From positions 1,426,001-1,490,000 of the forward strand of contig JAHNUO010000008.1 in NCBI GenBank assembly GCA_019787685.1: a stretch of DNA of 64,000 nt. The letters are read 5' to 3'. Below, in pieces: positions 9,730 through 22,464 of this stretch (position 1 is the first letter of the stretch; each line of letters starts with the position of its first letter). Below the pieces are notes generated by a model that did not search any database, was not told where the DNA came from, and was given only the letters and a program-made list of their open reading frames with translations. Both the position numbers and the translations under genes were made by a program. This stretch comes from Chiua virens (taxonomy: Eukaryota > Basidiomycota > Agaricomycetes > Boletales > Boletaceae).

Positions 9730-10297
9730 TGTTATGATTCTTTTCTGTCTTTCATTTGTACTACTTTACTATGCTCAATATGCAAGGTATCTCACTATGT
9801 TCATCCATATCTTCCCTCTTCAGGGTATCTAACCAGCATTGGCTCAACCTGAATGCTTACTCATTTACTTCTTGTCATCATCCACTGCCTTCACATCATA
9901 CAATCCCTTTTGACCACTTGTGTTGGTTCTGCTCTTCTCAGTCACCTGTTTGTCCATTGGTCTGTGCACCTTCCCATACATATAAATAGTCCATTGAGGT
10001 ACTCCTGTACACTAGTCTTGATCTCCGCAATCTAGCTGAGTAACCTCAACTCCCCTCAGACTTCCCAGAAGTCACTCATGATCCCCTTGGTCCCAAGAAT
10101 ATAGATTCTCAACTGGACAACTTAGGAAACTTCCTGAGTCTTCTCTTGTCTCATTGGTAGCAACCCAGCTAACCAACAAACCCCTTGAAACTCTGCAGTG
10201 TGCCATGTATCAAGTGGTGGTTGTTTGAGTTATCACAGCCACTTGTTACTTAGTGCTTTTGCAGCTACAATTGATCCTACCCGGAGCTATTGTAACA
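9730..10297. mobile_element. Solo LTR B (older, CpG-decayed relative of LTR A)
   Basis: A 568-bp block starts TGTTA and ends TAACA. It is flanked by ATGAT (9725-9729) and ACGAT (10298-10302), a 5-bp target duplication differing by one C-to-T change at a CpG. It carries TATAAATA near 9980 and aligns with LTR A over the promoter region and last 100 bp. In the last 100 bp, seven CpG sites of LTR A are TG, CA or otherwise lost here. Confidence 0.75.
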
Positions 10298-10932
10298 ACG
10301 ATGGGTTGGACTGGAGTTGCATTTGTGAAACAAAGTGGAAAGAAGACAGAAGAAGCAGAAGCAGATCAAAGAATAAAGGGTTAAGCCCTTACTGGTTGAA
10401 CATAGTGAGGTACCTGTAGTACCCAAGCATAGTGAAATCAAAGTAAAGGAAAAGGAAAAGAATGAACCATAACAATTTCCTCCTGATCTCTGAACTCTAT
10501 CCCTAGATCCAGGACATGACACTAGTAAGGGGACAGCACATAAGCTGAGCCCAATGCCCTGTCCAAACTCCAGAACTCCAGAAACCCTCACTTCTGGAGC
10601 CCACTCCAGAGGAACATGGTCTTAACAAACTTACACCCTATCTCTACCAATAGCACAACAGACTCTTATCTATAGCTTAGAATTAGACACATACATAGAT
10701 ATAAACATATACAGTAGTATGTAAACCCCAAGACACTCTCCAGAGGACTTCAGTTAAACCCTCTTGGAGATTCCCTATCTATTCTCAGTGGGAGTTGCCA
10801 ATGACTGCTTTACTCTTCTACATCATTCAGTAAGTCTTGATCACAACAACTTACATAACTCTTAACTGAGTTCAGGTCATTTCACTGTGGATATATGTAA
10901 GAAACAGTCTGGGGACTCAATTGTATATCATA
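10298..10932. other. Spacer, no gene seen
   Basis: CpG-poor spacer between LTR B and element B, with only short frames without recognisable domains. Part of it may be internal retrotransposon sequence, but no protease, RT or integrase motif was found. Confidence 0.35.
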
Positions 10933-12530
10933 CAGTGAGCAACAAAACTAATGCAATGTTTGTAGCATTTTGATTGAAGCATGAATATTAAGAGCCCTGT
11001 TGATGCTAGATCCCCTAACCTAGATACCATTGGAAAGCCCTGATCAAGGGCTTTCCAATGGTATATGGGTTTATTATGTAATTCTTACTATATCGGGAAA
11101 TATTTTGAAATTGGTGTAATGTACTCATTGCATCAGTTTTGTTGCTGACACTCTAAAGTATTCAAAATGCATATTGCAAGTGGTTATTACATAAGCAATA
11201 GATCATGTGACATGCAATAAGTTCAACATGATACAAACAAACACACACACTATCACTTTGTCCACAATTTGTTGTCCACCATCATGAAATCTCTCTCAGT
11301 TGACCAAACTCATCATATCATTTCTCTCTTGGAATTGGGACAATCAACCCATCAAATTGCTCAATCTACTGGTCTCAACCAATTGACTATTAGTAGACTC
11401 AGGTCCAAACATCTTCCCAACCTACCCAAAGCCTCTAGTGGTCGTCTTTCCATCATTTCTTCTACTGATATATGTCATGCTATTCATTTTATTGGATCTG
11501 GGAAGGCTGAGAATGCAGTTCAGGTGACCAAAACACTTCAAGAAGTGAAGAACCATTCTATCCCCCCCAGACCATCCGCCACCACTTGAAAAAAGCTGGT
11601 ATGAAGGCTGTAATGAAGCAAAAATGCCCTCTTCTTGCCCAACGTCATAGGAGAGCAAGGATGGACTTCACTCTAAGCTATCAGCATTAGACTGTTGAGG
11701 ACTGGAAGTGAGTTATATGGTCAGATGAGACCAAAATTAATTGCATTGGGTCAGATGGCAGGAAATGGGTATGGAAATGGGCAGGAGAGGGTCTTAGTGA
11801 CAAGATTGTGGAGGGAACAGTTAAGTTTGGGGGAGGATCAGTGATGCTATGGGGCTGTATGACCTGGGAAGGTATTGGAATGGCTTGCAAGATTGATGAT
11901 AAGATGGATGCTGATCACTATCTACAGATTTTGGAGGATAAACTCCAACAAACTCTAGTGGATTATGGATTTTTCCCAGAAGACATTATTTTCCAGCAGG
12001 ATAATGACCCCAAGCACACCAGTAGGAAGGCTAGGGAGTGGCTTGATGACCATGAATTTGAGGTCATGGTATGGCCTGCTCAGTCTCCAGACCTTAATCC
12101 CATAGAACATCTACAGTTTCTTCTCAAAAGAAGACTTGCAGTATCCTGAGCCAGCTAAGGGGATATTAGAACTTTGGGAGAGGATTAAAGTGGAATGGTA
12201 TAAGATTGGGGTGGAGGAGTGTCAGAGATTGATTGAGAGCATGCCTAGAAGAGTTCAGGAGGTCATCAAGGCCAAAGGAGAATACATTTCATACTAATTT
12301 GTGATACTCTTATACCAGCATCAAAACTGATGCAATGAGTACCTCAGACCAATTTCAAAATATTTCCTGATATAGTAAGAATTACATAATAAACCCATAT
12401 ACCATTGGAAAGCCCTGATCAAGGGCTTTCCAATGGTATCTAGGTTAGGGGATCTAGCATCAACAGGGCTCTCAATATTCATGCTTTAATCAAAATGCTA
12501 CAAACATTGCATTAGTTTTGTTGCTCACTG
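10933..12530 (+). mobile_element. Tc1/mariner element B with 216-bp terminal inverted repeats
   Basis: The ends read CAGTGAGCAACAAAACTAAT inward, flanked by TA (10931-10932 and 12531-12532). Arms are about 10933-11148 and 12315-12530. As in element A, each arm is bounded by inverted copies of the terminal motif. Inside each arm is a perfect 18-bp-arm palindrome with a 5-base centre (11024-11064 and 12399-12439). The transposase between the arms is broken. Confidence 0.88.
11272..12296 (+). pseudogene. Tc1/mariner transposase, frameshifted and with stops
   Basis: The protein is homologous over its whole length to the element A transposase. It starts at the ATG at 11284 (MKSLSVDQTHH) or the in-frame ATG upstream. 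The frame is lost near 11565-11590 at a C-rich run. It resumes with stop codons near 11688 and 11710, then is open again through WSDETKIN, FGGGSVMLWGCM, QQDNDPKHTSRKAREW and WPAQSPDLNPIEH. A further frameshift near 12138 precedes the normal C-terminal segment ending about 12296. It is more decayed than element A and cannot make a full transposase. Confidence 0.85.
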
Positions 12531-12532
12531 TA

Positions 12533-13310
12533 CATAGCCTCATTCAAGTTGAGTTTTGCCAATTTGAAGCAGACAGGAGTGGACATGAACATCATTTCAA
12601 TATCAAAGGATGGAACATGGGTAATTTTTAGAATGCAAGACAGAGCAAGCATTTTGGGATGTCAACTTGCTGTCAATGTGGAGCATGAATACTGGTACAG
12701 GCAGCAGATGTTGTTGCTTGACTTGACCTGATTTGTGGATGTCATAACCAGGTCCAATCAGATTCAATGCCTCTCAATTCTCTCCAAATGGGGACTGATT
12801 TGCTGCTTGCCAGTGTGAATGATCACCATCTTGGATAATTACTGTACTGGCTACATTCCTGTAACTTGACATCAAATGCTCACCCCCTGGGCCTCTTTCC
12901 CATCCCAATTATCACTGATATCTCACAGTCCTCAGCCACACCATAAAGTTTGAGGCATCAAAAGAAAGGCATTTCAGCTTATCCTCCAAGATTTGAAATG
13001 TTCTAATTACAATCACCTGTGAGGGCATATCACTTCTGGTGCAAAACTTGAATTACACTCAATGTACTTATTCATGCCAGTCAATTTTCTGCTTGAAAAG
13101 GCACACACTGGGATCTCAGGTTTTATCAAACAAATATACTCTAAAGAAAAAAGATACCCTTATAATTGCATTAGGAAATAATACATAAATGTCACAACAT
13201 GACAATACATTGCAACAGTCACAGAATTGTTGCAAATGCACCCCATCAATAATTGCAGAAGGGAACCGGAGGTTATATCATTGGACATGTAGGTATCATT
13301 AAAAGTGATA
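12533..13310. other. CpG-poor spacer up to the SMC4 stop
   Basis: No supported gene. The CpG-poor composition ends abruptly near 13.3 kb where the SMC4 coding sequence begins. Confidence 0.4.
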
Positions 13311-16300
13311 TCAACATACAATGCATCTAGCAATACAAACATAAAACGAACAGAAACGCAAGAAACACCGCGCGTACAGAAAAGTAGCAACATTCCAGCT
13401 TATGTATGGGCGTGATGCAGGAGAGGTAGTGACTGTAGACGGCATGGTCTTGACCGGAACGAGAGCGCGATTATTGATTGCAATACCTAGCGACGGATCA
13501 GTACGCAAGAGAAGAGAAAGCCAGTGCGGGCGTACTCTGAGTCGCATTTGCGGTCTTGTAAATACCGATCAACCGATGGCTCAGTTCAAACATATCGTTT
13601 CTGCCAGATGTCAGAGGGCGCGACAAGAGCAAAGAGGGATCCACGAACCTCAGGGAGATGATAATGAACTGTGCGTTTTTGGTCCGATCCTTGATGTAGT
13701 TGGCAACGATCGACATGTTGCGGAAGTCGAGCGCAGCGTCAATCTCGTCCATAAAGTATAAAGGAGTTGGCTACAGACAGCGGGGTGGACTGTCGGTAGC
13801 TTTGTGCACGCACAACCATGGCGCTTACCTTGAAGACGTGCAGTGCAAACACGAGGGCCAAAGAACTGAGTGTCTACGGATACGTGAGTTTTTGACAGCA
13901 ACGAGACTGGATGTAACCTACCTTTTCACCGCCGGAGAGATTAGAGATATTTTTCCAGCTCTTCTTGGGTGGCATCACGCTGAAGATGATCCCTTCCGAA
14001 AACGGATCCATGCTGTCCACCAGCTCCAGTTCCGCATTCCCTCCAAGGGTAATCATCTATCCGAAAGTAGAGTCGCACTCGCATACTTCAAGAACGAATC
14101 GAAACACGAACCTGATACATCTCCTTGAGTTTCAAAGAGATTATATAAAAGCCAGCCATGAACTCGTCCAAACGCTGTTTCCTAAGATTATCGTACTTCT
14201 GTTTCTGTGCGTCGCGTGCATCAGTGATCTGATCGAGGTCTTTAGCACGACGGAGGAACTCTTCTTCGCGTTTCTTGTAATCCTTGAGTACGGTCAAGTC
14301 AGGCTTGGCGCTGCTCAGTTTTTCTATCACGTGGAGGTCAGGACGGAATTGCGGCAGCGAGGATGAGCTGCTCACCGTCCAGATACTCGGAGTCAGCGAC
14401 CAGGTCGCGCTTTCGGAATTGAGTGAGTTCGTCGACGCTGTAGATGTGCAACTCGTTTGAGGATTCACGTTTTGATGGTTTCTGGGGTGGTGGGTCTCCT
14501 GATTCCCGTCCGTTTGACCTGTGGTGAGGAGGGCTCGCCATCTACTAGTGCTGCCTCTGCCTCGTCGTCGTCGTCGTCGTCGCTACATTCCTGTATCAGT
14601 CAAGTCCTCACAAAACTCCAGGGAAACACACTCGATCTCCTCCAGCCTCAGCTTATCGTGCTCCAGTTGCCAGTGCTGCAGCGCATCCTCGTTCTCATTG
14701 GCCTCCTTTTTCACATCGTTTAGCTTCTACGTCAACTCCATCTAACCGAGAGACATTAGAACGTTCGTGCGCGATATTTAAATCATACATACCTCTTTTT
14801 TTCTGAATTCTTGTATCTCTTCCCGCTTCTTCTCCAGCTGCGTCTTGAGTGTATCCAAGTCATCCCTCGAATGCTCCGCTGCCGTTTGCGCAACTTCCAC
14901 CTTGACCCTGAGCTTCTCCAAGTACTCGCCCACCTCCTCCAGCTGCGTTTCCAGTTGCTTGATCTCCTCGTCCGCTTCTGCCACAACAGTGGTGTTCCCC
15001 TTGATCGCTGACGCATGCTTAACCACGTCCTTTTCAGTTTTGGCTTTCGCCACCTCCGCTTTCGTGATCTCGTCGTTGGCGAGGTTGATGTGTAGCTTGA
15101 TACCGTCAATGGTGGAACGTTGTTTGAGCAGTCGCGATCCACCAATATCGAGGATCTTCTTCTCGAGCTCCTTGATCGCGTCTAAAATTTTGTCCGATTT
15201 TGCCTGGAGTTCCTCTAGCTCGGCCGTCGCGGATGCAATCTCCCTTTCGAGGGCCTCGATCCGTGCCATGTCCCGAGCATCGGGCTTGCTCTATGCCCTA
15301 ATATGGTAAACCAATGAGCGCTCCGCTCCAACGCCAACAGAAACAAGAAAAAGCACGTCAAGTGATGAGAGGTATACGCACCTGAGGTCACGCACCCGCT
15401 TCTCCACGTCCATGTCTAGCTGCGGTCCTGAGAGTGCCAACCGCTCGCCCTCGCCCTCCAATGCCCTGACCGCTCTGACCGCTTCTTCGAGCTCCCTTGT
15501 TGCAGTGTCACTTTCTTGTTCAAACTGCCTCAGCATCTCTGGCCTGACCACATCCGCTGCCAACCTGGAGCTCATCGCCCCGCGCGCGACATGGTTCCCA
15601 CCACCCGACATCGTACCCGACGCATTGATCAGCTGGCCCGCGAGCGTGACGACACGCCACCGCCTCGAACCACCGAACGCGATCCGGTTAGCCTGCTCTA
15701 GATCGTCTGCGATGAGCGTGTTCCCAACAGCCTTGTAAAACGCAGGTAAGAACTTGGGATCTTTAGGCTTGATGAGGTCATATAGCCGCGGGACATTTTC
15801 GGGCGTCTGGATACGTTCGTGAATGCGATCGGAGGGAAGCTTCTCGAGGACCATGAAGGAAGCGCGACCGACGTTTTGCGACCGAAGTCGATGCAGGCTT
15901 GTCCCTGAGCCACGGTGTCGACGACCATATTGTGGAGTGCACCACAAGCAGTAGAGATCGCGACGTCGTACTTGTCAGGAATCGTACCGAGAGTGCCTAG
16001 GCGACCCTACAGGAAGCCTGATTCTGCATATCTGAAAGGTAAGGAACAGAAAGTACGTGCGTGGAAACCGTCGATGCGCCCGGTCTGTTTGAGACGGGTG
16101 AGGGAATCAAGAACCTTGTTTTGCGATGTACTGGCCGCTTGAGATGCCTTGGCTTCCTCGGTTCTCTGTCGAAGCGAGGACGATTTGCCCCGTAATTCTT
16201 GTACCTGTGCCTGAGCAGCCTGCAAACACGAACGGTCGCGAGTGAGTGATGGCGTGTCGTGTAGGTTACGAGCGCGTACATGGAAGTTCTTCTCGTGAGC

Positions 16301-19273
16301 CTGCAGTTCCTTCTGCAAATTTGCCTTTGTGGCTTTCAAGCTGTTAAACTCTTCGAGCTACAATGCAAAATCATTCTCGAGTTAAATTCTCGATCGTAAG
16401 AGAGACTAATCTTGGCCTGTTGCGATGCCTGTTGCTGCTCAAGATCTTCCTGAGAATTCTTGACAGCGTCCTTGACACCGGCAGCTTTCTTCGCCAATGC
16501 ATCCTTCTCGCTCGTCGCTATATCGATTCTGCCTTCTTCCTATTGATCTTCGTAGTCCACGGCTGAAGGTCTTTCTGCTTGATCTCAATCTGGTCGTGAA
16601 ATACTTGCGTCTTGTCTGCTGCAAGTGCAGTGTTCATCAGGCCAGAGAGGATACACACATAATAACATACCTTTCAAGCTATCCCGAATATTTTCAAGGA
16701 CGTCTTCTTCCTTCCTGAGCTGCGCCTCATGTTCCTCGATCTCTGCGCGTTTGCGTGCAATTTTGGCTGTGCTCTCTTCGATCATGCATTCAGCCGCGGC
16801 CTGTTCATCCTGTGGACGGAATCGGACTACATGAGAGGATGATATGCAACAACAAAAGAGATGTGAACCTCCTCCAGCGTCTTCTTCAGCTTCTTTGCCT
16901 TAGTATTAGCATGCTTGCGCCGTTCTTCGAGCCCAACGGCTTGTATGCGCAGTCTGGTCTTTGACAGCATCTTCAGCAGCAGTTTTCACTTCCTGATAAG
17001 GTGAGATAGCTGACTGAGCGGTCGAATCTAGAAGAGATCATGAACGACGACGAACCTCGTATGTCTTCGCACGTTCCCCAAAGTGTTTCTCCAACATCTC
17101 CAAGTGGGTAATATCGTCTCTGTTCCTCTCCGTCTCTGTGTCCAGCTCCTTCTGGTACTTTGACTATACAGCAATCTCATCAGCAGACAGATGCAATACT
17201 AACATCAAAGTGCTCACAATCTGCAACTTAAGTCTAGCTTCTTGCTCCAAGCACTTCCAGAGGTACCATTGCCAGAGTCGACTCTGCGCTCTCACATGGT
17301 CGTTAAATAAGCTCAGGTAATCCAATGCCTCCTTCAAGTGCATTCTTCTCCCGTTCGACGATGCGTAACCGGTTCAGCTTCTCGACTCGTTGTTCAATGA
17401 GAGTCTCGAGTCTCGACTGCCGCGAGTGCATCGTCGATCGGGGTTTTGTACGAGGAGGTACCGATGATGTCTTCAAGGTACTCGAGCAGTCCATCTTCAT
17501 ATTCGTTCTGGGCTTTAGGCTTCATCTGGGCGATCGACTCGACTTCTCCCTGGTTGGTACATAAGTCAAATCGCTTTGAGTGAGACATTCATTGGCCATG
17601 GATTGCCTGCAAGATGAGGAACCGTTTGTGGTCGAGATCGATCCCCCGACCTTTGAGGAGCGTCTGAACCTCCGTAAAGTTGCTAGCACATCCATTGATC
17701 GTATGCTTGCTTGCGTTGTTCTTGTAAGCTATCCGCCCCACCATCAGTTGGGATTTTGGTACTACTTTGTATGCGTCGGGACCAGGCTAAGTGACTTGTA
17801 AGCAAATACAGATCGAATTTTCAAGCAGAACACATACCAAATCAATAATTTCGCGGAAGTGTACTTCAACGCGACATTCATCGAGATGGGAATACCGAGC
17901 TGAGTTATGGATCAGCTCGGATAGTTTGCCCTGTCGCAGTCCCGATGCACGGTATCCGAACACAAACAAAAGCGCGTCGGTGGTATTTGATTTACCTGAG
18001 CCATTGGGACCGACTATCGATGAGAATGACTGATCACGGAGATGATAAGTATGGTTAACTCTCGAACAATCTACGAGATGCGTACCTTGTGGAACGGTCC
18101 AATTTCTTGTCCTCCTGCGTAGCTCTTGAAATTGACCAGTACCATTTTGTGAATGACTAATCGACATTTTGGTCCTTCTTCAACGGGAGAAGGTTGCGGT
18201 TGCGGTTGCGATCTGACTCTGGGCTCCAAGAGGGATTGCTCTTCTTCATCCTCCATTGGTGGCGCCAGTTTCGGAGTGCCAGACGACTGAGCAGGGGAAA
18301 AGATCTTGTTGGGATCTTGTCGTTCAGTGCGGCGCGGAGTAGCCTTGTATTGCTGATCAAAGCCATCAAAGCCATCCTCTTCTTCGGCCGCTGCTACCTG
18401 TTGTTCAGGCGTAGGATCTTTTTGGGGTGTGGCAAGGACAGACTTGCGCGGTCGCGCGGTCGAGACGTTATCCTCCTCTTCGTCCTCCGAATAGAATAGC
18501 TTCTTGGGAGAGTTGGAAGATGGTTTGGACTGCGACTGTTTCGATGCGGGTTTGCCTGCAGCTGCTTTACGACTTCTACCTGTCTGAACAGGGAGGGTGT
18601 CTTCATCATCTTCAATCGTAATCACGGCCTCTTCGTCTTCGTGTTTCGGTTCTTCCTCGATGTCACTTTCAAGTCTTGGAACTCTACGAGATGAGCCGGC
18701 GGTCTTCGTCGTTTTCGATGACGGAGGCTTAGCTGCGGAACGTCGGGTCTTGGATGCCGGGGGAGTGCTCTCTTCTTCTTCTACCTCCTTGACCACACGA
18801 CGAGATCTACCTCTCTGTAAGGGTCCTTGCTCTTCTTCCTCCTCTTCCTCGTCGTCTGACTTTCGTGGTTTCTTCCTGGCAGGAGGTGCGTCGGGCCTAC
18901 GTCCCTCCACGTCATCATTTCGTTCCCCCTCTAAACTGAATCTGACCCCTCCTCTGTCTCAGGGACCTCCTCCAACTTCGGTGCCCCTTTGATCTTCGCA
19001 CTGGTTTTGGCGCCCCTCGTCCACTCGAACCCAGCACTCGCGCGTCCCTTCGGCATTGACCGAGCAGAGGCGGGGTTAGGACGCGTGCGCGAGGACGATG
19101 ATTCTCGCCCTTGACCGAGTCGTGTTTGCTGTCTCGATGTCCGTCTCGTCTTCGGCGATCGAGTGGCCGCGCTTTCGTTTGCCAATAGTGGCATCGGAGG
19201 GCGTCTCAATCGACCCTGCTGATGTTGGCTGTGCGGATGAGCCGCGTGTTCGGGAGGACCGTCGTGGAGGCAT
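13311..19273 (-). CDS. SMC4: Condensin complex ATPase subunit SMC4
   Basis: Structural maintenance of chromosomes protein, the SMC4 partner of SMC2 in condensin, acting in mitotic chromosome compaction. In order on the minus strand: a charged N-terminal tail (MPPRRSSRTRG from 19273, acidic stretches near 18880-18600); Walker A GPNGSGKSN near 18000; a long coiled coil; the hinge with NASGTMSGGG near 15610; a second coiled coil; the signature motif LSGGEK near 13930; and Walker B with PLYFMDEIDAALDF near 13750-13720. The C-terminus continues through FELSHRLIGIYKTAN to a stop at 13311, via an intron that removes about 50 nt near 13535. The gene has more than ten short introns. The N-terminal exon structure is uncertain: the MPPRR frame, the KGAPKLEEVPETEE stretch (near 18990) and the main frame from 18930 lie in different frames and need two introns or an error to join. 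The last residues are also uncertain. Confidence 0.9.
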
Positions 19274-20729
19274 TGGGATCAATGACAATATTAATGTTGC
19301 TTTCGTCGAGAGTCTGACTCGTCCGAAAGGCGGAGTACATCCTGCGACCGCCTGAGTGAGGCTTGTAAAATTTCCGTCATCTGGTTGATTCGAGCATTTC
19401 ATTCAACGCACCTTGTCCTTGTCATTCTAGTCTGATTCTTCTCGGGTTCTTCCGATAATAAATGTTTCCTTCTCCTAGTCACTCGATGTCGAATCATGTT
19501 TCAGGTTTTTCCGGGGGCTATTCCAAGTCCTAGAATCTTAGGCTTTTTGGTTGCAAATTATGTGATCCCTTTGAGGCTCAAATTTCTGGCGAGCGTACCC
19601 CAGCCATAATGCACAAGGTCCATCACTACATTGGAAAGTATCTCGAGTTAAACTTTGAAATTTACGTGTCGTCGATGTGCAGACCGGTACTACCCACGAA
19701 CGCCGGATGCCTTGGGACCCGAGGCCCGATTCCCACCGGCGCCCGCCTCCACAACTATATACCCTCATACGCGTTTCTTAGCGTCTCTATTCAAACGTCA
19801 ATATATCCTGTATTGATTGAATTGCGCCGCCGGCACACTGGCTATATGTAAGAACTGATTGTACCTATGGCAGTCGAGAAATGCGTGTAGTTGTGAACTA
19901 ACAAAGACCGACAGGATCACAGGGCAGTCTTGAATCCCCAGTCAGACCGTACCGTATGCATCGGAGCTCGGTGTACTCCCAAAAACATCTAGAGAACAGG
20001 AAATTCGGACGGTTCCGAACGTGGAACGACTTGAATGCTCGGACCTCCTTGAGTTAGCAGTGCGAGGATCGCGTCGCCACTTACGGATTTGTGACCTTTC
20101 TCGGACGTGCTCTAATATTCCCACCAAGTGCATGCAGGGACTTCCAGGGAAATTCATAAGGCATAAACGATTTGGCCGCTGGGAACATGTTCAACTTGAA
20201 TGGCATGAGGCAGTGAATTCACAGGGTGACACAACTTCGTCCATTTGTAATTCCTTTTATGTGTATCGGTTACCCGTTACTATAACATATCCTCAGCTCA
20301 TCTACACTTTATCGAACATGTTATGGACACTTTCAGCCGAAAACCGGATTGGTAACATGTCCGAATGGCAAGCAAGGGATGTATTTACCATTTGGAATAG
20401 CGTCTTAAGAAATCCTCACGGCCCCCCGCGGCCTTGGCGCCAACCGCGCCAGGAATTTACGCAAACTCCCACTTCAGTCTCATAGTTATCCCATGCAGGT
20501 CCACTCATGGTTACATCTGAAACGATAGTACATCATCAATAATTGATAAGACCCGATTTGGGAGGACGGAGCCATCCAAAAACTCCCTAAAAGGAGTGAC
20601 GGCCTGGGGCCAAAAGGTGAATGACCTCCCTTCTAGTTACGCACCACAATATCTTGTGCGTTTTTAATCCTGGCAAACCTTTGTTCTGTCGCTCGCAGTT
20701 CGCCTTGATCACGTTCGTCCAACTCAGCC
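19274..20729. other. Intergenic region with one unassigned open frame
   Basis: Upstream of both SMC4 (-) and the DUF6533 gene (+), so it should hold both promoters. The only long frame is 20021-20485 (+), 154 residues, listed separately. I recognise nothing else. Confidence 0.4.
20021..20485 (+). CDS. Hypothetical 154-residue open frame
   Basis: An uninterrupted frame from ATG to stop with no recognised domain. Composition is basic with several Trp and Arg-Pro pairs near the C-terminus (PHGPPRPWRQPR). The frame may be fortuitous in GC-balanced DNA, and no codon-usage or homology test was possible. Confidence 0.15.
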   Translation: MERLECSDLLELAVRGSRRHLRICDLSRTCSNIPTKCMQGLPGKFIRHKRFGRWEHVQLEWHEAVNSQGDTTSSICNSFYVYRLPVTITYPQLIYTLSNMLWTLSAENRIGNMSEWQARDVFTIWNSVLRNPHGPPRPWRQPRQEFTQTPTSVS

Positions 20730-22464
20730 ATGTCAGCGGTATTTCACTTGTCGATCAGCGAGCTGTTTACGCTAAAGTGAGTACTCGGGATGGTGATTAT
20801 CCGAAGGCACTTATTGGCTCACACACTCTCATCGACCTGTTCTTGCAGATACGTCGCCTTCTCCAGTGCATCGTTGCTCGTATATGATTACCTGATAACT
20901 CTTCCTCCAGAGGTATTTCGCACTTTCAGAATATAACTGCCAACTTGAAGTTGATGCTCCTCGTCATTAGGTGGAATATATCTGGAAGGCACCCTGGACG
21001 GCTGTCAAGACAGGTTTTCTGATAAACCGCTACGGAAACTTGGTCGGGCAGATAGTGATCGCGTACGAGCAAATGGGACTGCTCAGCCATAGTTCGCAGA
21101 AGGTATGCATTCTTGTTCCTGGTCGTGCGACCTCTCCTCTGATCGTCCATTTATTATTCGTGCGCCGGCATCCCACAACTTAGTTTTGCGTCGGGTGGTT
21201 TCTCTATTGCACGTTCTTCATGTTGTTCTCTGGCGAGTCCATACGATGTGAGTCCCTTTTCGCCAGCTACTTGTCATAGGTCATTATAAAAGTGAGCGTC
21301 AAGTACAGTGATCGTAATAATGCGCGCTTGGGTCATTTGGGGGTGCACCTACCGCGCTGGGGTATGGTTATTCACACTCTATCTAATCTATCTCTTCACG
21401 GTGGTCGGCATTGCGTGTTATTTGTGGGAACACGGCTATGGTATGTGACTACGAGTGCCAGGATCAGGTCGCGAGAGAGGAACTGATGACGTTATAGGTT
21501 CGGCGCTCCCGCCAGTGGACGGCGTCTGCGTGACAGTGATTCCTCGTATGTGGTTTCATTCGTGGTCGTTATTGCCCCTGACAACGCTGATTTGGGCCCT
21601 TGTAGCATATAGCGTTGGTGATCTTTGTCTGTTAGGTGTGCACCGAGATGCCTGACGTCGCTTTTGTCCTCCCAGTGGCTGCTGTGGTTTGCAGTGTGGG
21701 TCACTTAGCGTGCACAACAGTCTGGATCTGAGCTAACATACAACGTAGATTATTAATTGACAGCATCGTGTTGGTAGTGGTATACAACGGCCTCTGCAGA
21801 ACCTTCAAGGGGTCTCGTGCCGGTACCTCGCCATTTATTCGTCTTCTTGTCCGCGATGGTGAGAAAATCAAACTCTCAGTTTCGTTGCAAGGCACAACAC
21901 TGATAGGAGACATTTTTTCTTCGATTTCTATCCAGCTATCCTATTTTATGCGGTTAGTCTCACCCTAGATACCAGGGGCCGATTGATATAACCCTTTACA
22001 GACGAGCCTGTTCAACAGCGTCTTCTCAATGATATGTTGGTACGTCCCTGTCCACCTCATGCTTATGTTGTTGACCAGCGCTGATGTGCAACAGGTCCGC
22101 GTTCCGTCAAGTAAGCCCCTCCCCGTTCATTAAGTTTTCAATCCGAAGTTGACGTGGTGACACGAAACCCAGGATTCAAGGAACTTTCTTCAGCTCGTGT
22201 ATGTGTACACCGCCCGCCTATCTACCATCTCACGAACCAATTCGCCCCGAAACCAGACTATCGGTCCCACTCCTCTCTGTCGCTGGTCAACGCCTCGTGC
22301 TCAACCTACGCAGCCTCCGAACGAATCCATGGACATCAAGGGACGTGAGTCGGATGATCGACCAGGAGCTCGCAGCGATGGGCAACATGCGGTTTTGGGA
22401 TCCCGTTGACGGGTCGTCCGAGATCGGGACGACGGACTTTGCGTTAGAGACGGTGGATCGGTAG
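20730..22464 (+). CDS. DUF6533 domain multi-pass membrane protein (copy 1)
   Basis: Member of the fungal DUF6533 family of seven-helix-like membrane proteins, function unknown. Exon 1 starts at the ATG at 20730 (MSAVFHLSISELFTL) and ends with donor GTGAGT at 20777. The next exon joins in frame (KYVAFSSASLLVYDYLITL), followed by the family hallmark VEYIWKAPWT, LINRYGNLVGQ and MGLLSHSSQ near 20975-21100, and FCVGWFLYCTFFMLFSGESIR near 21185. Later exons are short and hydrophobic. The last exon (about 22260-22464) carries SVAGQRLVLNLRSL and ends at the TAG at 22462-22464. The same C-terminal motif recurs in copy 2 at 34.9 kb. Middle exon borders are not all resolved. Confidence 0.75.

Noticed and set aside
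14845..15309. 154-residue plus-strand Ser-rich frame inside SMC4.
   Set aside because: Antisense shadow of the SMC4 coiled coil. Ser-rich antisense frames are typical opposite Glu/Lys-rich codons.
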